From contig CALHQN010000232.1 of NCBI GenBank assembly GCA_938036585.1, forward strand, positions 1 to 8,908: a stretch of DNA of 8,908 bases, read 5' to 3'. Positions 1 through 8,908 of this stretch are shown one piece after another. This DNA is from an uncultured Campylobacter sp. Its GTDB lineage: Bacteria; Campylobacterota; Campylobacteria; Campylobacterales; Campylobacteraceae. A model generated the notes under the pieces. It worked only from the letters and a program-made list of their open reading frames with translations, was not told the DNA's origin and ran no database searches. Numbering within the stretch: position 1 is the first letter of the stretch; every line of letters starts with the position of its first letter. Made by a program: the position numbers and the translations under genes.

Positions 1-349
1 CGCACGCACCTGCGCGAGGCAGTCCGCATCCACTGTGCCGGGGTTTGCCTCAACGGTGCACTCCTGAGGTATCCCCGCTGTGTCGATAAGTGAGCGCAGA
101 ATCTCTGTGAGGAGTTCGGCGGGCAGTACGGTCGGCGTGCCGCCGCCGATGTAGACGGTCGCCGCATCGCCCCACCGCGCACGAAGCGGCGGCACCTCGC
201 GCAGAATCTCCGCCCGAAGCGCCGCCGCATAGTCTGCCATCTCCACTCGTGTGTCATTTCTCACGGCAGCGGAAGAAAAGTCACAGTATGTACATTTTTT
301 CACACAGTAGGGAATGTGGGCATAGATGCCCCATTTTTTTACGGCTGTG

Positions 350-360
<11 letters not shown>
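1..360 (-). CDS. hemW: HemW, radical SAM heme chaperone (coproporphyrinogen III oxidase-like), N-terminal 120 codons only
   Basis: The reading frame starts at a TTG (360-358) and runs off the left edge after 120 codons; the family is usually about 380 residues. It contains the radical SAM cluster motif CVKKCTYC (Cys19, Cys23, Cys26, spacing CxxxCxxC) after the typical IYAHIPY lead-in. It also has the GGGTPT glycine motif (residues 72-77) and EANPGT (104-109), in the order and spacing of HemW. Family members bind a [4Fe-4S] cluster and S-adenosylmethionine; HemW is known as a cytoplasmic heme-binding chaperone, not a true oxidase. The TTG is the only usable start: an in-frame TGA lies two codons upstream, and the ATG at 353-351 is in another frame and stops after four codons. 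The gene overlaps the end of lepA by 11 bases, so it would be translationally coupled. lepA-hemW is a common Firmicutes arrangement. GC is about 67% over bases 1-240, well above the rest of the window. Confidence 0.9.
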
Positions 361-2149
<1,789 letters not shown>

Positions 2150-2154
2150 GTGGC

Positions 2155-2161
2155 TTTTCCT
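2155..2161 (-). promoter_or_regulatory. Ribosome binding site for lepA
   Basis: AGGAAAA on the minus strand lies 8 bases (counted from AGGA) before the TTG start of lepA. It supports the non-ATG start, since the next in-frame codon upstream that matters is a stop at 2173-2171. Confidence 0.7.
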
Positions 2162-2223
2162 GATGAAATTTTAAGCCGCATTGTGCCGAAATTTCATTTA
2201 AAAACGGGTAAATGAGCAGGTTG

Positions 2224-2231
2224 AATTTATA
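2224..2231 (-). promoter_or_regulatory. Possible -10 element upstream of lepA
   Basis: TATAAATT on the minus strand lies about 75 bases before the lepA start. A second TATAA-like word lies a few bases further upstream. Campylobacter sigma-70 promoters depend mainly on a TATAAT-like -10 box with an AT-rich upstream region, so this is the best visible candidate. In such AT-rich DNA a match of this kind is weak evidence. Confidence 0.2.
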
Positions 2232-2663
2232 AAGCGGTTTTATACGGCAGGTCTAGCCGGATTGGAATTTTACGAAACGAAATTTTAAAGGATAAGGCGG
2301 AATACGAGCGGCTTTGAGTGATAGAATTTTAGTTTTATCGGCGGTGCGTTTTGCCGCGATAGAATTTTAGGATGAGGATTGGAATGCGGAATTTTACGAA
2401 ACGGAATTCTGCAGCTATGTTTGGGGGCAGAAAAATTCTAAGCGGTGAAATTTTACGACAAATTTTACGCGGTCGCACCATGCAAAGCTTGCTATGCCAA
2501 CAGGCAAGAATTTCGTGCGGTAAAATTTAACTGCAAAATTTTGCTTTGGAATTCTACTGCTTGAAATTAGCGCGTAAAATTATATGCCATTACGACGCGC
2601 AAATCTTAGTAAGTAAAATTTACCGCCAAGCTTTGCAGCGAAATTTCGTGATTTAAAATTTCA

Positions 2664-2688
2664 AAAAATTCTATCTCATAGAATTTTT
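2664..2688. repeat. AT-rich perfect inverted repeat (11-bp arms, 3-base loop)
   Basis: AAAAATTCTAT (2664-2674) and ATAGAATTTTT (2678-2688) are perfect reverse complements separated by CTC. The right arm is a variant of the ATAGAATTTTAG word found twice elsewhere in the spacer. The stem has only two G-C pairs, so it is weak as a terminator. It could instead be a chance pairing of two dispersed words in opposite orientation. Confidence 0.5.
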
Positions 2689-2753
2689 AGGCAAAAATTT
2701 TCAAAGCATAATTTTAAAAAATCTGTCGCCAATAAAACCGAAATTCGGCCCAT

Positions 2754-2783
2754 AAAAAAAGGCTAGCCGGGAGGCTAGCCTTT
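2754..2783 (-). terminator. Rho-independent terminator after the giant surface-protein gene
   Basis: AAAGGCTAGCC (2758-2768) and GGCTAGCCTTT (2773-2783) form a perfect 11-bp stem around a 4-base loop. On the minus strand the stem runs straight into seven T (complement of 2754-2760). It begins 22 bases after the TAG stop of the upstream frame. This is a textbook intrinsic terminator, and it marks 2806 as the true 3' end of the transcription unit. Confidence 0.93.
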
Positions 2784-2805
2784 GTGTTGCGAGCTTACGC
2801 AAATA

Positions 2806-3777
2806 CTACCAATCGGTCTTTTGATTGTAGATATCGCGAACCTCACCCGTATCTAAGATCTTCGTGGAAGTATCGCTAGTGCTGTTATCCGATGCGCTAC
2901 CGCCGGCAAACGATCCTACGTCGTCTGTTATGCCTGATTTAACTTGACCTTCGCCGCCCCAAACCGTAGGTTTAGACGCTTTTATATGTACGCGAAGAGG
3001 ATTGTAATATTGCGGCACGCCCGGATACTTACTAGAGTAGGCTCCGCTAGCTACCGTAAACATAGTCTTCTTATTTTGGGCAGGCGTATGGATAAGCCAT
3101 GGATTAGTCACGATACGTATTGTAGCATGCCCAGCTACTGCGGCGTCAATACTTATCTGCTCCTCGCCGTTATTTATTGAATTGCCCCTATGAACATTAA
3201 TGCTAGTACCATCATTCATAAAGCCGACGTAATCGCTTGCAAATTCCGCACTTATATCATTTGGATCAGCTTTCGTATTTACTACAAACTTCGTAAAATC
3301 GGCACCAGGATTTGCTGCGGCTAGCAAGTTAAATATATTCTTACTAGGAACCTCGTAAGCAAGATTTTCGTTAGGCGCAGGCAAATTCGCGCACTTATCG
3401 TTTCTACCGCAATAAACCTGAGCTAAAATAGGCACGGATATCGGCGTTCCAGTAGTAGCTTGTTGCACTATAGCTCCCAAACTTTTATCGTACGATGTAC
3501 CATAGACAAATAGGGCGTAGGTGCCTACATTATCGCTATAATCTGTAACGCTCTTGCCGGTTGCGTAAGTTTTGCTATTAGAATTAGCAGCGGCTATATA
3601 AGCAGCCTTGTTTTCGACGCTTACATTTTCAAGTTTCATCGTATCTTTAGCCTTTCTGGTAATGAAGGTATCAAAGTTCTCTCTAGATAGCCCTATGCCC
3701 TTTTCATTATATTTCTCGGAAGTTTTACCTTTATAACAGTAAACACCTATGACGGCACAAAAAATGTTGATAAAACC
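2806..3777 (-). pseudogene. C-terminal part of the giant surface protein, in the -1 frame relative to the rest
   Basis: This frame is open from 3777 (just after a TAA at 3780-3778) to the TAG at 2808-2806, about 323 codons. The only standard start codon is an ATG at 3639, giving 277 residues. It is preceded by a weak AAAGG 11 bases away and followed by no signal peptide. The 40 or so codons upstream of that ATG also read like protein (for example SEKYNEKG, LSRENFDTF), which suggests the frame is entered from the gene to its right. I see no domain I recognise. Visible features are a CGRNDKC cysteine pair (residues 77-83 from the ATG), beta-rich stretches, a Gly/Ser/Thr/Asp-rich linker (about 241-259) and a C-terminal tail ending in Asp-Trp. 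The frame ends at a strong terminator. The best reading is the C-terminus of the giant protein, separated from it by a one-base frameshift; a separate small gene starting at 3639 is possible but less likely. Confidence 0.75.
3747..3777 (-). other. Frameshift zone joining the two parts of the giant gene
   Basis: Over these 31 bases both the main frame (ending at TAG 3749-3747) and the downstream frame (open from 3777) are readable. A run of six T on the coding strand (3759-3764) is the obvious slip point. One extra T there would change the end from STFFVPS-stop to STFF followed by CAVIGVYCYKGK, giving one frame of about 2,032 codons within the window. Whether the missing base is a mutation, a phase-variable state or a sequencing or assembly error cannot be told from one sequence. 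Confidence 0.65.
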
Positions 3778-6700
3778 TTAATGGGAGCAGCCAGAATGTT
3801 AGGATTGTATGAACTATCGAATTTCGACGGCCAAAAATCTCCGAAAGTATTAAGAGCCGTTCCGTCTTGAATGCTGAAGTCACTGGCATAAATTAGTACC
3901 GGCGTACTAGGAGTTTTATGCATCCTAGCGAAATTAAAATATACGGTCGAGCCAGGAGTTTGCCCCTCTCTAAATCCTTGCGCCATAATCCTAAATAAAT
4001 CTGACTTGGAGTCGTAATTAACATCCGCACCACCTTTCGGCCTATTGATAAGTCCGCCCATTAGCGTAGCATCGGAGTAGTAATTAAGAGCCGTACTAAG
4101 TGGTATAGGCAAACCATAGCCCGTATCACTGCTAGAAGCAGCCTCATTCCAATCCGCTTTTCCGCCGATAATAGTAGTGCTTTTACTTCTTACATTATAC
4201 TTATAGCATCTACTATCATATCCCGTAGAACCTAAGCACTCGTTAGAATCCTTAGCGAAATACTGCGTACCGCTAGGAATCTCGTAGATAACGGCAGGTT
4301 TATTAGGATATGGCGCATAGTTCACAGCTTCGCCGGTTCTACTAGCGGTAGTTGTGGAACAACGTCCGTCGGCGCTATTGCTAGCGCAATCGAATCCGAA
4401 ATTTAGCTCAAAGTCAAGGTCGCTTGAAAATCCACACACAGCCTGAGGCTTGCCGCCAACATCCTGCATATATCCGTCGTAAAGCGTAGCAATGACATCT
4501 TTATATACCTTGTCGGATAGATATGCTACGGCATTAACCTTAAGCATAGCAAGCTGACTTATCTGTTTTGTTACAGCTAAATTCTTTGTAGGATCGTCGC
4601 CGCCATATATCTTAACATTATTCTCGATATCCGGAGCATTGAAATATGTATATGCCACCGTTACGCTTCCATCCGATATATTATTATCCGTTACCGGTAC
4701 ATTTCTGGCGCCTATAATCCTACCTACGCCGCTTGTCACGCCGTTATCAAGACTTACGAGCGATACCCTGATACGATCCGGTCGGTAACGCAATACGATG
4801 TTATCGTTTATCGCTTTATCTTTATTAATAGCAAGTCTCATACCTACGTCGCAACCTACCATACCTTTGGCATTCGGAGTATTACTAGATGAGTTAATGA
4901 TACATTTAGCGCTCTTCCACTGCTTAGAGTATGTCTGATCGGAATAAGCATCCGTCCACGAGTTATCGTAAACACTTACCAGTACATCACCGACATTGTA
5001 ATAATTAAAAATTTTATCGGCATCTTTGCCTATGGTTTCGGTATAGATGACTGCATATTCTTTATCTTTAGCCGCCGGATCTTTTCTAGACTGAGTCATC
5101 AGATATGCGCCTTGGACATGACCTTTACTATCAAATTTCGCAACGCCTCCTGTTTCTACGATATTTCTAGCGTTAAAATTAGCCCATAAGCTTACGGCAT
5201 TTTTATCCCATACCCTTCTATACGACGCGTCAAATTTCGAACTTGTACCATTTAATACGCACGGAACATCATCACTTTTACCAAAAGAACCCTTTTTAAT
5301 AGCTTCCGGATCGATCTCGTATTTACCTGTCTGCGCATTATATTTAGCACCGGAATACTCTACTGCAGTACCACCGTAGCAGCCATTCTGTTTTACGCCG
5401 CGCTTTAATGTAGCCGAAGCGTTCTTTCTATCTATATAATAGGACTGGGTAGCGATATTAGCCGCGCATTCATTAGATATAAACGGACGCAAGTAGGTTT
5501 GAATGCCGCGAATCTTAGTTGATATATCTTGAGTATCGTCGGAATTTGTACCATAGCTTTTACGTAGATGATAGCGCTGATTGCCTAAATCGCCGCCTAT
5601 TACTGCGGTATAGTTAGGCACGCCGTTATCACTGTAGCTTCTAGCCGATATTACGTGAGCCAAGATATCTGCATTTTGCGTGTAATCGCCGCCTACGCGT
5701 AGTTCCTTAGAATTAAGTACACTGGAATCATCGCCCTTTTTAGTTATATCGCCGCTAGCGGTGGTATCTACGATCTTACTATACTTGCCCGAATCCTTCA
5801 GTGCTTTTGTATCTACATTAAAATATGCAGGGCGAAGCACGAAGTTGTCGCTACCGCATATATGGAACGAACCATCTTTTGACATTTGAATTCCGAACTC
5901 ATCTTTAGCAGCCTTTATATTATTTTCAAGCTTCTGCAGCTCTGGTTGTATTTTATTCTCCCAAATGTCCTTCTTTTGGTTCTCGGTTAGATTTTTGTTG
6001 CACCAACCAAATTTCTCACCAGACTCACAATATCCATATCGCTTTTTAAGCTCCCATTTCTTGAGCTCCAAATAATAAGCCTTAGGATCGCTGTTATTTA
6101 AATCTTTGTTTTTTATATACTGATCTAAATCGGACCCTGAGGCAACTTGCTCGTCCGGACGATAGCTAAGCATAAATGTAAGACCCTGATACGCATCTCC
6201 TATCTCTATGTTATTTAGCTCCAAAATAGACTTGTCTTTAAGATCCACCTTCTTATCTATGGAATAAGCATCGCCATTTAGTTTAAATGGAATTTTTAAG
6301 GAATCGGTTACGGATAGACATGAGTAAACTGCACTATTTCCCTTATGGTCATCGGCAATTTTATCCGAGGTAGTAGCGGCATTTCTCGCCCTGACAACGG
6401 ATAAATACAATTTACCGCTCAAGCCAAATTTTTCAAGTTTTCTGGCCTCGCTACCGATATATATGAGCTTACCGGTATTTGGATCTTTTTTAAAGTAAGG
6501 AGAATTTGCAGCAGCATCAATATATTCCTCGCATTTACCAGTTTCATTGTCATACTTCTTACAAAATTGGCTCTCGTAATCCGGTCTAAAGATAAGTTTC
6601 GCATCGAAAGGCTTATCGGAGATTTGAGTATATAGTCTATCATCGTCGTCATTTTTACTAAAATTCTTATTGACTACCTGCAAACCGCTTAAAGGTAGGA

Positions 6701-8908
6701 TATTAACGCTTTTAGAAACCTTTGTCGCATCGCATAATTCAAGTTCAGAAGCGCTATCCATCTCTATGAAGACTCGCTGACCGCCGCCTATATCTAAGCT
6801 CATCTTATAACTTAGTGTCACGGCAGGAGCCTGCAATATGGTTGCACCCGTATTTACGGTAGCATTAAACTCGCCGTATGCCGCCTTGCCCGGTTGCATT
6901 AAACCGCCTACGGGTACAGGGCTACCGCCCGGTGTTGAAGAAGGAGTTAAGTCTCCCGCGCCTTGACCTATATAAAATTTCAATATATTACCGTCAAGCG
7001 CAGTAAACTGCCTATCGTTATAGATAGGATCCGTGACATTTGGGGTGCCGCCATTTATGACATCTTTCATCGTCTTATATGCACCCTTTTGACCATCGCG
7101 TAGATAGACCAGCTTCTCTGCAGCCGCCGCAGGTATGGTATCCGTAGTGGTATTGATAGGATCATTTACGACTAGCTCGTTATTTATAGTAGCGCTATCT
7201 TTGGTATAGGTAGCGCCGGCTTGACCAAAGTCGATCGATACTACCGCACCTGCTGCATCTTCGCTATCGCCGCCATTCAATCTATTTTCAAATTTCATTC
7301 TATAATAGATATTTTCACCCGCAACTACCGGGTTTTTGATCTGCTCAGGCTTATTATGAGTAACCTCAGAGCCGCTATATCTGGAGCCTATAACTTTGCC
7401 ATTCTGCGGATCTTCATCTTTAGTTCTAAAGAATTTTACCCAGTTAGCGGCGTTATATACCTCATACTGATAGCACATTTGAGGGACATACAAATCGGCG
7501 GAAATAGCAATCATACTTATGAAGTTTTGATCGGCTTGACCTCCGTTGAGATTTTCCCACGCCGCACCCAAAGAGATGTTTAGACTAGATTGCGCATTCT
7601 TCATCTTTGAACTGATATCGAATTCGTCCAGATCAAATCCACCTAAATAATCGGTGCCGTATGGATAGCTATACTTATAGGTGCCGTTATCATTTATAAG
7701 TAAAGCGACAGAGCCGTCGTATATATTAGCGCGATCGTTAGCTAACCATTGATTAACCCCACTGGATCCGTATAGCGAATCCATTTGTGCGGTTCCTTTG
7801 TGTTGAACTTTAAAATACTCGTCGGAAGTCATTTTTCTCTCGCCACCAAACCCTAAAAACCCTAGCTTTGCATTTACGGACCCACTTCTAGGTGTATAAA
7901 ATCCACTGATGGTAGCGTTAATGTTTATAGGCGTATATCCATTATTCCAAGGGGTGACGACAAGATAATCGCCGTAAATAGTTACGTTTTTTGGTTTAAA
8001 ATATTTATTTTTATATTCTACGGCCTCTTTATAAGTCATTTTTTGACCCGTTACGCTATCGTTAGATTGTAAATTATTTAGCAAATCCCTTCTGGAGTTG
8101 GCGGTTTTATCATATACTACGATTATTCCCCATCCGCCGTACGGCCCAATACGAGCGCTGTCGAACTCTCCATTGGTAAAATCTGCACCGATTGGATCCA
8201 TACCATCACTCGTTCTTACGTTTCCTACAGTAAATTCAATGCTGTCGGAATAAGGTTCAAAATATTGCTTGACTAGATCGGTAATATCTTTAGTGCAGCC
8301 ATATTTTAAACGCAAACGTAAGGGCTTGCCAGATTTTGCCAAAAAGTTCCAAGCAGCCGTTCCTTCGCATCTATCTCTCTGAACATCTTTTATTATGCTA
8401 TCTGTACCTTTCGAGCTTTTCATTTTAAATTTCACCCATGTATACCACTTAGCAAAACCGGTCAATTTTTTTCCGTCTTTGCTGTTGTATTCTGCTTCGC
8501 TGTCAAAATCAGTCGTGCTGAATATATTTCCCTGCCAATAAAGTCTCGCATAGACTATATCGTCTTTAGTCACGCCCTTAGGAAGCCTCAAAACAGCTTT
8601 TGAACTATTCAAATAAAACTGTCCGTCGCCGTCATCTTTAATGTATGTGCCTTTTGCTCCCCACATGTAACCACGGCCTGTAGCAGAAGGCCAGCTTAAA
8701 CTAATCACCGGCTTTCCGGTCACGGCGTAGTCTCCAAAGACGTATGTGCCCGCACCGCCGAATCTAACTATCGGCTTTTGGTTTAATTCGTCAGACGGAA
8801 AGTTTTTTATAGTGGTGAAATTATACAAACCCTGATCTCCGTGCCAAGTCCAACCACCTCTCCTTCCGTCCAGCACGCCATCGTCACGATACTCGTTGCT
8901 CATTGGGG
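3747..8908 (-). CDS. Giant DUF11-type surface or secreted protein, N-terminus beyond the right edge
   Basis: The frame is open to the right edge. The ATG at 8903-8901 is only the first Met in view; the codon before it is CCA, and there is no signal peptide, so the true start lies outside. Numbering from that Met, 1,718 residues are visible. Residues about 45-480 resemble the N-terminal module seen in large DUF11-containing exported proteins: YARLYWQG (118-125), DITDLVK (206-212), FTVGNVR (224-230), GGWGIIVVYDK (256-266) and a segment ending ISADLYVPQMC (467-477). Residues about 525-690 look like a DUF11-type beta-sandwich. Later parts are beta-rich with about 20 cysteines in total, suited to disulfides outside the cytoplasm. 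They carry four RP-centred motifs (near 773, 915, 1024 and 1374) and a charged, probably helical insert (about 935-1005). The role is unknown; adhesion or another surface function is an inference from architecture. GC is clearly lower than in lepA. Its C-terminus continues in another frame from about 3777. Confidence 0.85.
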   Translation of the reverse strand, partial: PMSNEYRDDGVLDGRRGGWTWHGDQGLYNFTTIKNFPSDELNQKPIVRFGGAGTYVFGDYAVTGKPVISLSWPSATGRGYMWGAKGTYIKDDGDGQFYLNSSKAVLRLPKGVTKDDIVYARLYWQGNIFSTTDFDSEAEYNSKDGKKLTGFAKWYTWVKFKMKSSKGTDSIIKDVQRDRCEGTAAWNFLAKSGKPLRLRLKYGCTKDITDLVKQYFEPYSDSIEFTVGNVRTSDGMDPIGADFTNGEFDSARIGPYGGWGIIVVYDKTANSRRDLLNNLQSNDSVTGQKMTYKEAVEYKNKYFKPKNVTIYGDYLVVTPWNNGYTPININATISGFYTPRSGSVNAKLGFLGFGGERKMTSDEYFKVQHKGTAQMDSLYGSSGVNQWLANDRANIYDGSVALLINDNGTYKYSYPYGTDYLGGFDLDEFDISSKMKNAQSSLNISLGAAWENLNGGQADQNFISMIAISADLYVPQMCYQYEVYNAANWVKFFRTKDEDPQNGKVIGSRYSGSEVTHNKPEQIKNPVVAGENIYYRMKFENRLNGGDSEDAAGAVVSIDFGQAGATYTKDSATINNELVVNDPINTTTDTIPAAAAEKLVYLRDGQKGAYKTMKDVINGGTPNVTDPIYNDRQFTALDGNILKFYIGQGAGDLTPSSTPGGSPVPVGGLMQPGKAAYGEFNATVNTGATILQAPAVTLSYKMSLDIGGGQRVFIEMDSASELELCDATKVSKSVNILPLSGLQVVNKNFSKNDDDDRLYTQISDKPFDAKLIFRPDYESQFCKKYDNETGKCEEYIDAAANSPYFKKDPNTGKLIYIGSEARKLEKFGLSGKLYLSVVRARNAATTSDKIADDHKGNSAVYSCLSVTDSLKIPFKLNGDAYSIDKKVDLKDKSILELNNIEIGDAYQGLTFMLSYRPDEQVASGSDLDQYIKNKDLNNSDPKAYYLELKKWELKKRYGYCESGEKFGWCNKNLTENQKKDIWENKIQPELQKLENNIKAAKDEFGIQMSKDGSFHICGSDNFVLRPAYFNVDTKALKDSGKYSKIVDTTASGDITKKGDDSSVLNSKELRVGGDYTQNADILAHVISARSYSDNGVPNYTAVIGGDLGNQRYHLRKSYGTNSDDTQDISTKIRGIQTYLRPFISNECAANIATQSYYIDRKNASATLKRGVKQNGCYGGTAVEYSGAKYNAQTGKYEIDPEAIKKGSFGKSDDVPCVLNGTSSKFDASYRRVWDKNAVSLWANFNARNIVETGGVAKFDSKGHVQGAYLMTQSRKDPAAKDKEYAVIYTETIGKDADKIFNYYNVGDVLVSVYDNSWTDAYSDQTYSKQWKSAKCIINSSSNTPNAKGMVGCDVGMRLAINKDKAINDNIVLRYRPDRIRVSLVSLDNGVTSGVGRIIGARNVPVTDNNISDGSVTVAYTYFNAPDIENNVKIYGGDDPTKNLAVTKQISQLAMLKVNAVAYLSDKVYKDVIATLYDGYMQDVGGKPQAVCGFSSDLDFELNFGFDCASNSADGRCSTTTASRTGEAVNYAPYPNKPAVIYEIPSGTQYFAKDSNECLGSTGYDSRCYKYNVRSKSTTIIGGKADWNEAASSSDTGYGLPIPLSTALNYYSDATLMGGLINRPKGGADVNYDSKSDLFRIMAQGFREGQTPGSTVYFNFARMHKTPSTPVLIYASDFSIQDGTALNTFGDFWPSKFDSSYNPNILAAPIKVLSTFFVPS
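6834..7331 (-). other. DUF11-like beta-sandwich domain within the giant protein
   Basis: This segment encodes residues about 525-690. It has the order expected of DUF11 repeats: VAGENIYYRMKFEN at the start (an unpaired-partner beta strand), then AAGAVVSIDFGQAGATYTKDS, LKFYIGQG (641-648) and GGLMQPGKAAYGEFNATVN at the end. Such domains occur in bacterial cell-surface and secreted proteins, usually as stalk modules. Only one clear copy is seen, which is few for a protein this long. The assignment is by eye. Confidence 0.5.

Larger units (their letters stand above)
2150..2757. repeat. Gene-free spacer rich in dispersed AATTTTA / TAAAATT words
   Basis: No convincing reading frame was found in these roughly 600 bases. 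The spacer holds about a dozen copies of AATTTTA or its complement TAAAATT, mostly as GAAATTTTA, GGAATTTTAC or GTAAAATTT. Longer repeats are GGAATTTTACGAAACG at 2264-2279 and 2388-2403, and ATAGAATTTTAG at 2321-2332 and 2359-2370, with a one-base variant at 2678-2690. The copies are irregularly spaced and in both orientations, so this is not a tandem array. It separates the giant surface-protein gene from lepA. The spacer presumably holds the lepA promoter near its left end; no other function can be assigned. Confidence 0.6.

Noticed and set aside
2264..2403. CRISPR-like array in the spacer
   Set aside because: The repeats are 7-16 bases, irregularly spaced, in both orientations and AT-rich. 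There are no uniform spacers and no cas genes.
2664..2688. A second intrinsic terminator
   Set aside because: The stem is almost all A-T and no T run follows the hairpin beyond the stem itself on either strand. The GC-rich hairpin at 2758-2783 already serves the upstream gene.
2806..3639. An independent small gene starting at the ATG at 3639
   Set aside because: The frame stays open and protein-like for about 40 codons upstream with no stop until 3778. It has no signal peptide and only a weak ribosome binding site, so a split gene explains it better. It is not fully excluded.
3759..3765. Programmed -1 ribosomal frameshifting at A TTT TTT
   Set aside because: The heptamer does not allow clean re-pairing of the first codon (TTT to ATT), and I did not see an obvious strong stem-loop right after it. 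An indel is simpler.
7221..7583. Plus-strand open frame of 120 codons inside the giant gene
   Set aside because: It is antisense to the DUF11-like region of a clear long coding frame, with no recognisable domain and no terminator or neighbour on that strand.

Overview
The window looks like a contig from an oral-type Campylobacter (something like C. gracilis, C. showae or C. rectus) with a short foreign piece at its left end. The taxonomic guess rests on three things: the Campylobacter-like LepA sequence, the AAATTT/AATTTTA-rich non-coding DNA, and a moderate GC content. It is inferred from memory of these groups, not from a search. All genes lie on the minus strand, so they are read from right to left.

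Right and centre (8908 to 2806): most of the window is one giant gene for a cysteine-containing, beta-rich, probably surface-exposed or secreted protein. Its 5' end, which should carry a signal peptide, lies beyond the right edge. The main frame stops at 3747. The rest of the protein continues in the -1 frame down to a stop at 2806, followed by a strong intrinsic terminator at 2758-2783. The two frames overlap by about 30 bases around a run of six T (coding strand). They are best read as one gene of at least about 2,030 codons split by a single-base frameshift, whether biological or a sequencing error.

Middle (2150 to 2757): about 600 bases without a gene, dense in short AATTTTA-type words in both orientations. 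It contains a repeated 16-mer, a repeated 12-mer and an AT-rich hairpin.

Left (2149 to 1): a full-length lepA (elongation factor 4), followed with a short overlap by the first 120 codons of hemW, which runs off the left edge. The lepA-hemW order and the much higher GC of hemW fit a Selenomonas-like Firmicute (Negativicute) and not Campylobacter. The last 25 or so LepA residues also look Firmicute-like. The simplest reading is a chimeric junction inside the highly conserved 3' end of lepA, probably a metagenome assembly join between two oral bacteria. True recombination is possible but less likely.

I found no defence system, CRISPR array, insertion sequence or RNA gene. The items most worth following up are the giant split surface protein and the lepA/hemW junction.
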